Positions 42,135-51,784 of a stretch of 64,000 nt of DNA are shown one piece after another. The notes under the pieces were generated by a model, which saw only the letters and a list, made by a program, of their open reading frames with translations, was not told the DNA's origin and did not search any database. Where the stretch lies: the NCBI GenBank assembly GCA_963923035.1, contig CAWUKT010000003.1, positions 1 through 64,000 on the forward strand, given 5' to 3'. Both the position numbers and the translations under genes were made by a program. The stretch's first letter is position 1, and each line of letters opens with the position of its first letter. This DNA is from CAWUKT01 sp963923035. GTDB lineage: Bacteria > Bacteroidota > Bacteroidia > J057 > JADKCL01.

Positions 42135-43142
42135 TTACCGCCCCGCGGCGTACCATACATCTTCGATGGGTTCGCCGATGGCGTTCTTCCGGTGGGCCTT
42201 CGGCGCCTCCCGCAATGCCGCGTGCCGCGCCAATTGCCGGGGGGACAGCAGGTCCTCGAAGCGCTGGCCCTGCCCGAGGCGGGCATTGACCTTGGTCGCC
42301 TGCATCGGCGTCATCGGCACGTATTTCCAATCGGTTTGGGCGAGGTAGTACTTCGGCGTATGGTCGGAACGGAAGGTCGCGCGCTCACGCGTGCGGTCGG
42401 CACCGATGAGGTCGTTGGCCTTCGTCGCCTGTTCGGCGTTGTGCGTATAGGCCTGGTCGGCGCATTTTCCGGCGGCCCCCTGCCGCAGCAAATCTTCGTA
42501 GCTGACCTGTTCCGGATCGTATTCCACCGACACCACCTCCCGGCCGTGCATGAAGCCCGCCTGCGTCGAAATCACCCCGTCCATCGCGCCGTAGGTTTTT
42601 TCTCCCGTCCAAAAACAGTACATCGAAAAGGTCGCCGTCTTCGTCAGGCGGGCCTGGGCACTCCATTCTTTCCACAGCACCTGCAAATAACCCGGCACCG
42701 GTTTTCCCTCCTTCAACAAGGCCTTTCCCATTGCTTCCACCACTCCCAGACGCGAATAGTCCCGGCTCACCCGAGGGATCACATCTTTGCCCTGCGCATC
42801 CACGATCCGCACCACCGGATTGTTCCAGGTCGGCTCCCCGTAACGCTGCAAGACTGCCCGGTCATGGCCACCGGCGTTGTTGTAGATGGCCACTGGCACG
42901 AACAATTCTTCGATGGCTTCTACGATCAACGGATGTCCCAGGACCTGCTGGCCGTAGCCCTTGCAGGTGCCGCAGCCCGGTACTTCCTGAAAGAGCAAAA
43001 ACACCGGTTTGTTCTCCTCCTGGGCCTTGGCCAGGCCCTGATCAAAGTTCCGCACCCAATCGACCCGGCCAAGTTCTTCGGGTTGCTGGGCGAGGGCGAA
43101 CGTGCTTCCAAGGGCAAGGAGGATCAGGAAAATGCTGCGCAT
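42135..43142 (-). CDS. Thioredoxin-like protein of the VPGUxxT/VPGC type with MsrA-like C-terminal domain
   Basis: The 335-residue protein has a signal peptide (1-18) and a thioredoxin-like domain (about 25-145) with VPGC57GTC60. In related proteins the first cysteine position is a selenocysteine (VPGU). Here the codon is an ordinary cysteine and an extra cysteine sits three residues on. From about 170, the segment TFSMYCFWTGEKTYGAMDGV and VSVEYDPEQVSYEDLL resembles methionine sulfoxide reductase A (GCFWG motif; Cys176 here). The pair suggests an exported thiol repair enzyme for oxidised methionine in envelope proteins, but the activity is unproven. Its 3' end touches the 21-bp array. Confidence 0.8.
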   Translation of the reverse strand: MRSIFLILLALGSTFALAQQPEELGRVDWVRNFDQGLAKAQEENKPVFLLFQEVPGCGTCKGYGQQVLGHPLIVEAIEELFVPVAIYNNAGGHDRAVLQRYGEPTWNNPVVRIVDAQGKDVIPRVSRDYSRLGVVEAMGKALLKEGKPVPGYLQVLWKEWSAQARLTKTATFSMYCFWTGEKTYGAMDGVISTQAGFMHGREVVSVEYDPEQVSYEDLLRQGAAGKCADQAYTHNAEQATKANDLIGADRTRERATFRSDHTPKYYLAQTDWKYVPMTPMQATKVNARLGQGQRFEDLLSPRQLARHAALREAPKAHRKNAIGEPIEDVWYAAGR

Positions 43143-43212
43143 AGTGCTTCTTTTTCAATAAAGCTAAGCGGAGTGGGGAGCAAAAAAGGACAAAATGGCG
43201 ACAATGCCGGGA

Positions 43213-45576
43213 TCAGAAGGGGAAATTGTTCACGACCAATTGGTCGAGGGAATCACCCTCGAAAAGGGGGACATAGACGTCGACACCGGCCGGACGCACC
43301 AACAATTCATCCCAGTAAATCTGTTGGGCGTAGTCCTCACCGACCCAGACCAGCCGGGTCGAATCGTAAAAGGTGCTGGCGGTAAATTCCATTTGGCAGC
43401 GCGTCCATTCTCCCCGCACCCGGTAGGAATAGTAAATCCGCTCCCGGTGTACGGCTTCCCATTTCTGCAACCACAGCAGCCGGTTGGCCGTCCGGTTCTC
43501 GGCGTGGTAGTACCAAAAACTCAGTTCGTAGCTCTGCCCCTCCTCCCAATGGGGTGCCAGCTCCGAGAAATCCACCAGGACGGTCGTGTCCTGAAATTCC
43601 CCGGAGGCCGCTCCGGGACCAATCAATTTGAGATCGGATGCCTGGTCGTCATAGCCCCGTCGAAAGACGTAGGCAGTCGAATCACTGGTGAAATGATCTC
43701 CCCGGTCAATCAGCCTTGACCGGGCGGTCTCCCACACCAATTCCCGGGACGGGGGCAATGTTCGTTCCCACGCCTGGTCCCAGGTGAGCCGATAAAGGCC
43801 CAGGCTGGAATTCTCGTAGATGAGTTCGGCCCGGTTCAGTACATCTTCTTCGGGTTGGGCCAGGGGGAGCTCCTTGAACACCACGAGGAGAAGCGGTTGC
43901 TCGGAGGGAAAGGCCGAGGAAAGGGGAGCCGGATCGGTGGTAGGATCGAAAAACAGGAAGGCCTTGCGGGCGTCAGCGAGGGAGGAGCGGGGCAAATAGG
44001 CCGACGTCAGCGGCAAACGGGTGTGGTAAGCCATTGCCATCGTCCAAATATATACCTTGAAGTTGATGCGGCTGCCCGGGTACAAGGCCTCGGTCCCACG
44101 GTGGTACCACGGCAGGGGCACAAGGGCCTGAAATCCTTCGGCCTGGTTTTCCATTTCCAACAACGCACTGTCCAGGGCCACGAAATTGGAATCTGAAGCC
44201 AGGTGGGTCCGGGAAAATACATTCGTTGGAGGCGATTCGGACTGCCCCGCGTGGTTCAACGCCCCTTCCCAGGCATAGATTCCCGCGACCAGCAGCGCGA
44301 CCGCAACCGGGACCGCCCACGGTTTCCATTTTTCCCCACCCCAACGCTTGATTCCCGCATCCACTTCTCCCAGCACCAACAATCCGGTCGCAAAATAGAA
44401 GGGCCAGACCAGCCGCCCGGTATGCCGAAACTGGTGCAGCACGGGAAAGACCTCCAGCAATTCACCGCTTCCGTCCCAGACAAACGGCCAGGCAAAGGCC
44501 AGGGGCAGTAGGCAGGCCGCCGCCACGAAAAAATTCCGGGTCCATTTCCTTCCCGCCTCCAACGGCTTGCCCCCCAATTTTCCTTCCACCCGCAACGACC
44601 AGTCCCGCCACCGCACCGCCAAGACCCCTAGCAAGCCCAACACGCCCACGGTCCCCAGAAATCCCCGCCCCGCCCAATTGTACATCCCCAGGTCTTCGGC
44701 CCGCGGATTGAAAATTTGGTAGGGCGTTCCTTCGGTCTGGAACGGCAGCAATAGCGTCTCAATAGAGGCATTGAACTGGTAAAATCCCCAGGGACGGGGA
44801 TTCCGGTCCGCGTGGCCATCTGTCAACCGCATGATCACCAGGGCCAGCAGCACCGGCGCCATCGCCACGAGCAAATCGGTCCCCAGACGCTTCCAATTCC
44901 GGTGGCGGCTCCCCTCCACCAAGGCCAGCAGCAGCATCACCAGGCAGGTCATCTCCCACCAATACGGATGCAATCCCCCCGCCAAAAACGCCGCCCCGAC
45001 CAGGATCAGGGACCAAAGCCAGCGCCGTTGGGATTGCTGGCGGCGCACTAGGGCCCAGGCCAGAAAGGGCAAAATGAAGTGGTAGCCCAAGCCGTAAAAC
45101 CACGGCAAACGGGACGCCTGGGGACATAGCAGCGCCAGACCCAGGCCAAATCCCGCGGCCAACGCGGGGTGAAATCCGAGCCGGACGCCCGTCCGGTACA
45201 GGAACCAAGCCCCAATGGGCACCGAGCCCAGCAGGAGCAGGTTCATCACGGCGACGGCCGTGGTCCCACCCGCTCCGCCCGGCCACAAACGCAGCAGCCC
45301 CGACAACGCGGGCTGGCCGTCGGTATAGACCACGTGCTCCCCAAAGGGATATTGGAAAGCCTCCGAATGGAGCCAGGGCGTGCCGCCGCGGGCCGACCAG
45401 ACATAGGTGAAATAGTTGCGGATGCCTTCTCCCTGGTCGTTCAGCAGGTAATCACCGGGGGCGGTGAGCACCTCCGGGTAGAGCTGGCCGATGAAGACCA
45501 TGCCCAGGGCCAGGACCAGGAGTCCGATCCAGAAATTGGCCTGCCGGAAAAGGGAGAAATAGCGCGCCCATTGCAT
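43213..45576 (-). CDS. Large polytopic membrane protein, GT-C glycosyltransferase-like
   Basis: The 787-residue protein has about eleven membrane helices in its first 440 residues and a soluble, beta-rich C-terminal part of about 350 residues. The first extracytoplasmic loop holds LNDQGEGIRNYFTYVW and HSEAFQYPFGEHV, and a later loop FRHTGRLVWPFYF. This acidic first loop and overall plan fit the membrane glycosyltransferases that add sugars to lipids or proteins, but no specific family is firm. It is followed on the same strand by the VPGC gene 70 bp downstream, so the two may be co-transcribed. Confidence 0.75.
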   Translation of the reverse strand: MQWARYFSLFRQANFWIGLLVLALGMVFIGQLYPEVLTAPGDYLLNDQGEGIRNYFTYVWSARGGTPWLHSEAFQYPFGEHVVYTDGQPALSGLLRLWPGGAGGTTAVAVMNLLLLGSVPIGAWFLYRTGVRLGFHPALAAGFGLGLALLCPQASRLPWFYGLGYHFILPFLAWALVRRQQSQRRWLWSLILVGAAFLAGGLHPYWWEMTCLVMLLLALVEGSRHRNWKRLGTDLLVAMAPVLLALVIMRLTDGHADRNPRPWGFYQFNASIETLLLPFQTEGTPYQIFNPRAEDLGMYNWAGRGFLGTVGVLGLLGVLAVRWRDWSLRVEGKLGGKPLEAGRKWTRNFFVAAACLLPLAFAWPFVWDGSGELLEVFPVLHQFRHTGRLVWPFYFATGLLVLGEVDAGIKRWGGEKWKPWAVPVAVALLVAGIYAWEGALNHAGQSESPPTNVFSRTHLASDSNFVALDSALLEMENQAEGFQALVPLPWYHRGTEALYPGSRINFKVYIWTMAMAYHTRLPLTSAYLPRSSLADARKAFLFFDPTTDPAPLSSAFPSEQPLLLVVFKELPLAQPEEDVLNRAELIYENSSLGLYRLTWDQAWERTLPPSRELVWETARSRLIDRGDHFTSDSTAYVFRRGYDDQASDLKLIGPGAASGEFQDTTVLVDFSELAPHWEEGQSYELSFWYYHAENRTANRLLWLQKWEAVHRERIYYSYRVRGEWTRCQMEFTASTFYDSTRLVWVGEDYAQQIYWDELLVRPAGVDVYVPLFEGDSLDQLVVNNFPF

Positions 45577-45622
45577 GGCAGGAAGTTAAGTTCCCGGCCG
45601 GACAATCGGAATACCGAAACGC

Positions 45623-45657
45623 AAAAACGCCGGGGCGGAAGGAATCCCGCCCCGGCG
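45623..45657 (-). terminator. Intrinsic terminator of the pirin gene
   Basis: CGCCGGGGCGG (45628-45638) pairs perfectly with CCGCCCCGGCG (45647-45657). On the minus strand the stem is followed by TTTTT (complement of 45623-45627), placed correctly for the gene that stops at 45680. Confidence 0.85.
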
Positions 45658-45679
45658 AAGAAAGAGAGTTTTATGCGGA

Positions 45680-46558
45680 TCAGTTCAGGCCCATGGGCAC
45701 TTCCATGAGCAGGACGCGGGCGTCGCTGTCGGCCTGGACCGAGATGCCGTCGGTGTCCCAGACGCCGAAGCCGTCGCGCTGGTCGAGGGATTGGCCATCG
45801 ATGGTCACATTTCCCTTGATGACAAAGGCATAGACGCCATTGCCGGGCTTCTTGACCTGGTAATTGGTCTTGGTCCCCGGCTTGAGATCGCCCAGGTGGA
45901 ACCATGCGTCCTGGTGGACCCAAACGCCCTCGTCTTCGGGGTTCGGGGACAGGATCTGGTAGAACTGGTTGTCCGTGTGGTCCTGCTTCAGGGTGATCTG
46001 GTCGTAGCGGGGCTCGACGCCGCGCTCGCGGGGGAAGACCCAGATTTGCAGGAACTTGACGTCTTTGTCCTTGTTCTTGTTGTATTCGCTGTGGTAGATG
46101 CCCTTACCGGCACTCATCACCTGCACGTCGCCTTGCTTGATCACCGTGGTATTGCCCATGGAATCCTTGTGCTCGAGGTCGCCTTCCAACGGGATGGAGA
46201 TGATCTCCATGTTGTCGTGGGGATGGCGGCCGAAGCCCATGCCCGGGGCTACCTGGTCGTCGTTGAGGACGCGGAGGACTCCAAAGTTCATGCGTTCGGG
46301 ATTGTAGTAGTTCGCGAAGCTGAAGCTGTGGTGGGAATCCAGCCAACCGTGATTGGCGTGTCCGCGGGTCGCTGCTTTGTGCAATACAGTTTTCATAGTC
46401 TTAACCTCCTGGTTGGGTAAGTGATTGAATCCGACCTGTTCCATTAGTTTGTCGTAGGTCGATTTAGAAGCGGACCCTTCGGCGTGGAGCGATGCGCCAG
46501 CGGCTGCGACCCCGAAGGCTCCGAGAATTGATTTCTTGAGAAAGTTTTTACGGTCCAT
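45680..46558 (-). CDS. Pirin family protein with an N-terminal export signal
   Basis: From residue about 55 (MKTVLHKAATRGHANHGWLDSHHSF) the 292-residue protein is a normal bicupin pirin of the YhaK type, with metal-site residues in GFGRHPHDNMEI and a conserved end (LLMEVPMGLN). Ahead of this lies an extra 54-residue extension with a signal-like start (MDRKNFLKKSILGAFGVAAAGASLHA) that resembles Tat-type leaders although only RK, not RR, is present. Pirins are usually cytoplasmic; export would place this one in the periplasm. An internal ATG at the classical start exists, so two forms are possible. The usual activity is quercetin-dioxygenase-like or unknown. Confidence 0.87.
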   Translation of the reverse strand: MDRKNFLKKSILGAFGVAAAGASLHAEGSASKSTYDKLMEQVGFNHLPNQEVKTMKTVLHKAATRGHANHGWLDSHHSFSFANYYNPERMNFGVLRVLNDDQVAPGMGFGRHPHDNMEIISIPLEGDLEHKDSMGNTTVIKQGDVQVMSAGKGIYHSEYNKNKDKDVKFLQIWVFPRERGVEPRYDQITLKQDHTDNQFYQILSPNPEDEGVWVHQDAWFHLGDLKPGTKTNYQVKKPGNGVYAFVIKGNVTIDGQSLDQRDGFGVWDTDGISVQADSDARVLLMEVPMGLN

Positions 46559-46746
46559 TGATTCAAAGTTGAGGAAAAACCATGTTGGAACAGATATAAA
46601 AAGCAGAGTCCCTCATATAAAAAAGGGAGAAAGAGAAAATGTTATCGGCCGCGACGGAAATATTGGGCATGGGGATGGAAAAATCAGATATTTGGGGCCT
46701 CGGGAAGCATGGCCCTTCCCCTTCATTTGTCTAGCACTACCACCAC

Positions 46747-48282
46747 ATGAATTCCTCTCACCTCCCCTCCTTGACGACCACCCAGGAAAACGCCCTCTGG
46801 TTATTGTCCCATTTCCGCATCCCCGTCCTCGATCAGGCCCTCATCCAACAGGGTATGCACGAGAATGTACACATCGACCTGAAGGTGCTGGCGGAACTCG
46901 GATTCGTGAATCCCTATCCCCACAACGGGCAGGTGAGCTATGTGGTGAATGAAAAAGGACGCAGCCAAATCGGGGAACTGTCCTCCGGCCAACCCCAATT
47001 TGACCTCACCCTGGCGGGTCAGTACCACCAGGAAATCCTCCGTCGCGGCAATTCGGTCGATGCGGCCCAGGAAGCCCACGTGGCTTTTGACCTGTTTCTC
47101 CAGATCTCCCACCTCCCCGGCCTCAATGAAATGGGCGTCCGGCTCGGAAATTATTTCTACAACCTCGGCAACTTCGCACAGGCACGGCTCTACTGCGAAC
47201 AGGTCCTGGCCAAGGCGGGCAACGACGCCGATCTGCAAATCCTAAACCTCCTGGGGGCGATGGCCATGGTTGAGGGACAGGTGACGGAGGCGCAGGAGTA
47301 TTTCGAGAAATGCCTCCAGAAAGCCGATCCGGAAACGGGACCGATGGAAATGGCCGAGGTGCTGAACAACCTCAGCCAGGTCTACCTGGCCCAAAACAAT
47401 GTCGAGGCGGCCTTCGACTCCCTCGACCGGGCCCGTCAGCTCTACCAGCGACTGGGCGACAAAGTCGGCGAAGCCACCACCCTGAACAATATCGGCCAGT
47501 TCTACCTGCAATTTCAGGAACTGGACAAGGCCCAGGAAAACCTGGAATCGGCCCTGGCCCTCAACCAGGAAGTGGGCTACAGCAAGGGCATCGTCGCGGC
47601 GCTGAGCAACCTCAGCACGGTCTACCAGTACCGGGGCGACCTCGACCAGGCCACCAGCTACCTGGACCAGACGATGGAACTCCGCCGCGAAATGGATGAC
47701 CAGATGGGCATTGCGCAGACGCACAACAAGATGGCCGGCATTTACCATACCGGCGGCAACTATTCCCAAGCCTACCAGGCGCTGGAGAAGGCCATGGTGC
47801 TGTACCGGCAGCTCGGCAACCGGCCGGGCGAGGCCAAGGTCCTCAGCAATATGTCCGGGATTCGCTATTCAATGGGGGATCCGGAAAAGGCCTTGGAACA
47901 CGTACAATCCGCCCTGGCGGTCTACCAGGACCTCGACGATCCCGCCGGGACCATCGCCGCCCGCAACAATATTGGGCAGATTTTGCTGTCCATGGGCCGC
48001 AAGGACGAGGCCGTTCCCCATTTGGAGGCCACCATCCAGCTCACCCAACAGTCGGGTGATTACCCGAACCTCGCCAAGGCGCTGCACAGCATGGGCACCA
48101 TTGTCTATGACCGGGGCGACGTGGAAGGTTCCGTCCCCTATTTCCTCAATTCCTTCAAAATCTACGAAGCCTTGCAGCATCCCGGCGTGGACGGCCCGAG
48201 CAGCTATATCGATGGGATCATCAAGAAGATTGGTGAGGAGCGTTTCCAGCAAATCATGGCGCAGATGGCCGCCGAACAGTAA
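46747..48282 (+). CDS. TPR repeat protein, possible winged-helix N-terminus
   Basis: The 511-residue cytoplasmic protein starts with a compact region (1-75) that resembles a small winged-helix unit (ENALWLLSHF, LKVLAELGFVNPYPHNGQVSYVVNEKG). From about 100 to 490 it consists of about nine or ten TPR units, with clear Ala/Asn/Leu patterns such as ATTLNNIGQFYLQFQELDKA and AKVLSNMSGIRYSMGDPEKA. Such proteins act as scaffolds or signal-binding regulators. It is convergent with the AraC gene downstream (3-bp gap). It is not obviously related to the B-type proteins elsewhere in the window. Confidence 0.87.
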   Translation: MNSSHLPSLTTTQENALWLLSHFRIPVLDQALIQQGMHENVHIDLKVLAELGFVNPYPHNGQVSYVVNEKGRSQIGELSSGQPQFDLTLAGQYHQEILRRGNSVDAAQEAHVAFDLFLQISHLPGLNEMGVRLGNYFYNLGNFAQARLYCEQVLAKAGNDADLQILNLLGAMAMVEGQVTEAQEYFEKCLQKADPETGPMEMAEVLNNLSQVYLAQNNVEAAFDSLDRARQLYQRLGDKVGEATTLNNIGQFYLQFQELDKAQENLESALALNQEVGYSKGIVAALSNLSTVYQYRGDLDQATSYLDQTMELRREMDDQMGIAQTHNKMAGIYHTGGNYSQAYQALEKAMVLYRQLGNRPGEAKVLSNMSGIRYSMGDPEKALEHVQSALAVYQDLDDPAGTIAARNNIGQILLSMGRKDEAVPHLEATIQLTQQSGDYPNLAKALHSMGTIVYDRGDVEGSVPYFLNSFKIYEALQHPGVDGPSSYIDGIIKKIGEERFQQIMAQMAAEQ

Positions 48283-48285
48283 ATC

Positions 48286-49158
48286 TTATCCGTGGGTTCC
48301 CATCTCCCGGAATTCACTGGGAGAATGTCCGACCTGTTTCTTGAAAAAACCGCTGAAGTGGAGCGGTTCTTCGTAGCCAAGGCGGTAGGCAATTTCCTTG
48401 ATGCTGAGCTCGGTGTGGAGGAGGTAGCGCTTGGCTTCCAGGCCCAGGCGGTCCTGGATCAGGGACTTGGGGGTATCCCCGGTCAGTGATTTGATGGTCT
48501 GGCTGAGGTAACGCGGATGCAGGTGCAGGGCTTCGGCGTATTCCCGCACCTTGTGCCACTGCCGAAAATGGCCTTCCACCAATTGTTTGAATGCGCGGAG
48601 AATGCCGACCTGGCGGTCCTGCACGGGATCAGCCACCGGCAATTGGCAGTGTTGGTAGCAGTGGATCAGGAACAATTGCAGGAGGGCTCCCAAAGCGCGA
48701 TCGCGGTGGGGACGCTGTTGGGACCATTGCTCTTCCATTTGCCCGACAATCCCCCAAACCCGCTCAAACGGCTCGGCCAGCAATTCCAGCGGTGGGTGAT
48801 CGCCAAAGGCCCGGAACAAATTGATGTCGGAAATGAAGCTGGTCGGAATATTGTTGAGGAGGAGAAAATCGGTGGTAAAGGTGATGACCGCGCCCAAAGG
48901 ACGAACCGGCGTCTTGACCTGGTGGACCTGTCCCGGCGCGACGAAATGGACCTGCCGGGGGCCGATGGGTTGGGCCGCAAAATCAATGGTATGCTCCCCC
49001 TCCCCTTCTTTCACGACCAATACGGTATAGTATTGGTGGCGGTGGGGATGGTCGGTTTTTCCTTCGCTCCGGTCAAAAATCGTCTCCATCCGGTCCATGA
49101 TGAACCGTTGTTGGGGGGCGCGCTGATCGATGTCCAGGGTATCTTTGGGGGCAGCCAT
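48286..49158 (-). CDS. AraC family transcriptional regulator
   Basis: The 290-residue protein has an N-terminal cupin sensing domain (about 30-110, with HPHRHQYYTVLVVKEGEGEH and PRQVHFVAPGQVHQV). The C-terminal AraC DNA-binding domain has two helix-turn-helix units (about 190-285, with LHLHPRYLSQTIKSLTGDTPKSL and SIKEIAYRLGYEEPLHFSGFFKK). It is divergent from the sulfide:quinone-reductase-like gene across a 150-bp gap, so that gene is its most likely target. Inducer unknown. Confidence 0.93.
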   Translation of the reverse strand: MAAPKDTLDIDQRAPQQRFIMDRMETIFDRSEGKTDHPHRHQYYTVLVVKEGEGEHTIDFAAQPIGPRQVHFVAPGQVHQVKTPVRPLGAVITFTTDFLLLNNIPTSFISDINLFRAFGDHPPLELLAEPFERVWGIVGQMEEQWSQQRPHRDRALGALLQLFLIHCYQHCQLPVADPVQDRQVGILRAFKQLVEGHFRQWHKVREYAEALHLHPRYLSQTIKSLTGDTPKSLIQDRLGLEAKRYLLHTELSIKEIAYRLGYEEPLHFSGFFKKQVGHSPSEFREMGTHG

Positions 49159-49308
49159 GTATCAATAAGTGAACTGGGCGGCAGATTGTTGTCCCGATGG
49201 GGCCAGCCAGCCTGTGTAATCTACGTTACGAAGATCGAAATAAATGTGGAGTACATTGACAAACAAGGCTACAAGTTATTAGGCTGAAAAACACGAATTC
49301 TTATTGTT

Positions 49309-50547
49309 ATGACCCATATTCTCATCATTGGTGGTGGGGCGGCCGGACTGATGTCGGCTTCCCAGATTCGCCGCCATAAGCCGGACTTTCAGGTGACGGT
49401 CATTGAGCCGTCCGAAACGCATACCTACCAGCCCACCTGGACCCTCGTGGGCGCCAATTCCTACAATTTTGAGGCCACCCAGCGGCCGATGGCCTCGGTC
49501 ATGCCCGAAGGTGTCCACTGGGTAAAGGACTACGCTGCCGAAATCAAGGCAGATGCGAACGAAGTCGTTACCCGCCAGGGCCAGACGATCGGATACGATT
49601 TTTTGATTGTGGCGCCGGGGCTGGTGATGGCCCCCGAGATGGTGGAAGGGTTGACGGAAGCGCTGGGAAAAGGGGTGGTGTGCAGCAATTATACCAATCC
49701 CCGCCATACCTGGGAGGTCCTGAAGAATTTTAAGGGGGGCACGGCGCTGTTCACGCAGCCGACGACTCCGATCAAGTGCGGGGGCGCCCCGCAAAAGATC
49801 ATGTACCTGGCGGATGACCACTTTCGCAAGCAGGGCTTGCGGGAACAGACGAAAGTCGTGTTTGCCGCCCCGGGCGGGGTGATTTTCGGCGTCAAGCCCA
49901 TCGCGAAGACGCTGATGGAAGTGGTGGACCGCAAGGGGATCCATCTCCGCTTCAAGCACCAGCTCCGCAAGGTGGACGGCGAAAAGCGCATTGCCTGGTT
50001 CAAGCTGGCGGATGGCCACGAAGAGCACAATCCCGTCGGTATCACCACCGAACGGGACGGCAATTTGGTGGGAATCCATTTCGACATGCTCCACCTGGCC
50101 CCTCCGCAGGCCGCGCCCAATTTCATCCGGGAATCCCCGCTCGCGAACGCGGCCGGCTGGCTCGACGTCGACCACGGCACCCTGCAACACAAGGCCTACG
50201 CCAATATCTTCGGGATTGGGGACGTGGCGGCATTGCCCACAGCGAAGACGGCCGCGGCCATTCGCAAGCAGGTCCCCATTGCCCTGGAGAACATTTTCCT
50301 CCTCGCCGACCAAAAGGCCCTCTCCAACCGCCACTACAACGGCTATTCCTCCTGCCCCCTGGTGACGGGATACGGCAAAATGGTCCTCGCCGAATTTGAC
50401 TACGACAACAATTTCACTCCCGATCCGAAGCTGAAACAAATGCTGGTTTTCAATTCGGACAAGGAACACCTCCGACTCTGGTGGCTGAAAAAATACATCC
50501 TGCCGCGTCTGTACTGGAACAAGATGCTCAAGGGCAAGCGGGTTTAA
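49309..50547 (+). CDS. FAD-dependent oxidoreductase of the sulfide:quinone reductase family
   Basis: The 412-residue flavoprotein has the FAD loop GGGAAG (9-14) after a first beta strand. The redox cysteines in the usual SQR positions are Cys157 (TPIKCGGAPQK) and Cys349 (YSSCPLVTGYGKMVLAEF). A second nucleotide-region motif is IFGIGDVAALP. The end is basic and aromatic (WLKKYILPRLYWNKMLKGKR), suited to membrane attachment. It would oxidise sulfide with transfer of electrons to the quinone pool. It is divergent from an AraC regulator. Confidence 0.9.
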   Translation: MTHILIIGGGAAGLMSASQIRRHKPDFQVTVIEPSETHTYQPTWTLVGANSYNFEATQRPMASVMPEGVHWVKDYAAEIKADANEVVTRQGQTIGYDFLIVAPGLVMAPEMVEGLTEALGKGVVCSNYTNPRHTWEVLKNFKGGTALFTQPTTPIKCGGAPQKIMYLADDHFRKQGLREQTKVVFAAPGGVIFGVKPIAKTLMEVVDRKGIHLRFKHQLRKVDGEKRIAWFKLADGHEEHNPVGITTERDGNLVGIHFDMLHLAPPQAAPNFIRESPLANAAGWLDVDHGTLQHKAYANIFGIGDVAALPTAKTAAAIRKQVPIALENIFLLADQKALSNRHYNGYSSCPLVTGYGKMVLAEFDYDNNFTPDPKLKQMLVFNSDKEHLRLWWLKKYILPRLYWNKMLKGKRV

Positions 50548-50568
50548 ATTGCACCCTGTAAAGAATGG

Positions 50569-50596
50569 GCCGACCTGGGAGACCGGGTCGGCTTTT
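50569..50596 (+). terminator. Intrinsic terminator
   Basis: GCCGACC (50569-50575) pairs with GGTCGGC (50586-50592), followed by TTTT. It ends the SQR-like gene. The stretch from 50597 to 50770 is AT-rich and presumably holds the promoter of the next gene. Confidence 0.7.
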
Positions 50597-50770
50597 ATTT
50601 TGACCGATTCAGGAAAATGTGAGAAAACGGAGTTATAAGAAAATAGCAGCAAAAGCAATCAATCAACTCCCATGAACTACTTTTTCACCAATTGAGCACA
50701 TAAGGGATTTCAAGGATTGAGTTCGGAAATGAGAAAATAATACCTGAATTTTAGGAGACGTAAATCCTCA

Positions 50771-51784
50771 ATGATAAGAACCTGGTCTTATATCGTATTC
50801 CTGGCATTGGTTTTCCTGACAGGAAACCAGTTGCAGGCCCAAAATTTTCAATTTTGGCAACCAGGTGTGAGTGGATTTCCCCAGGTGGCTGAGTTTCAGG
50901 ATCAATTCACGTTTTACTTCTACCTCCGCAATACCACGACATCCAATTATTCGGGCACGCTCAAGGTCCGCAGCATCGTCAACAACGATCCGCCGGTGGA
51001 CCTGGATTCGATGGTCGTGCAGAATTTTGCGGTGGGAGACAGCATTCTCTTCGTCCTGAACAACTATACCATTACCCAACCCGCCTATAAGCTGGGCCAA
51101 AATGGGGTGGTGATCTGGATCGTGGACGATGACCTGACTCCGGTTTCGGAGGAAGACAGCCTCGACGTCTTTATCGTCGACCGGCCGGCCTTTCGGATTG
51201 GCGTGCAGGGAATGGCCGGGTTTCCCCCGGTCGTCAGCGCCGGGGATGAATTTGACTTTACGGTCCACGTAGAAAATGCCTACGATGGCGACTATGAGGA
51301 TTCGCTGTGGCTGGACCTCAAAATAGGCGACCTGACCTATACCTGGCAGTCGCCAGGCCCCATCTACCTCCCCGGCCGGGGTGGGTACCTGTTTGAGATC
51401 AACGATTTTGTGGTGGAGAATCCGCCCTTTGTGTCGGGCGACAATGTCCTGCGGGCCCGGGCCCGCGGCACCCAGAATACCTTGTCCATCCCCAACCACG
51501 AGCAAATTGCGACCTTCCTGGGCCCGGTGGGCCGACCTTCCGCCGCCCAATGGAAGCTGGGCCTATTTCCCCACCCTATCCAGGACTATTTTTCCCTCGC
51601 GTTACCGCCCCAATCCCGCCTCCAACAACTCCGGCTCTACGATGTCCAGGGCCGCCTCCAGCTGATGTGGGACGCCCAGCACCGGTTCGAATTGCCCAAG
51701 GCATTCCCCTCGGGCACCTACCTGCTCCAAGCCGAATTTCAATCGGGACCGCCCATTTTCCAGAGGATTCAGGTCATCCGCTGA
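50771..51784 (+). CDS. Small T9SS-secreted protein, cassette type A (A1)
   Basis: The 337-residue protein has a signal peptide (1-23, ending NQLQAQ) and two beta-rich units (about 25-140 and 145-250). Each has the motif pattern FxxxFYLRNTTTSNYSG and GDEFDFTVHVENAYDGDYED, which suggest Ig-like folds. It ends in a type A T9SS sorting domain (about 265-337, with LRLYDVQGRLQL and the end QRIQVIR). It is clearly related to the protein at 58518-59546 (shared GVVIWIVDDD- and GANGVVVWVIDDN-like strand). Its stop overlaps the 3' end of the opposite-strand TPR gene by 11 bp. Function unknown. Confidence 0.85.
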   Translation: MIRTWSYIVFLALVFLTGNQLQAQNFQFWQPGVSGFPQVAEFQDQFTFYFYLRNTTTSNYSGTLKVRSIVNNDPPVDLDSMVVQNFAVGDSILFVLNNYTITQPAYKLGQNGVVIWIVDDDLTPVSEEDSLDVFIVDRPAFRIGVQGMAGFPPVVSAGDEFDFTVHVENAYDGDYEDSLWLDLKIGDLTYTWQSPGPIYLPGRGGYLFEINDFVVENPPFVSGDNVLRARARGTQNTLSIPNHEQIATFLGPVGRPSAAQWKLGLFPHPIQDYFSLALPPQSRLQQLRLYDVQGRLQLMWDAQHRFELPKAFPSGTYLLQAEFQSGPPIFQRIQVIR

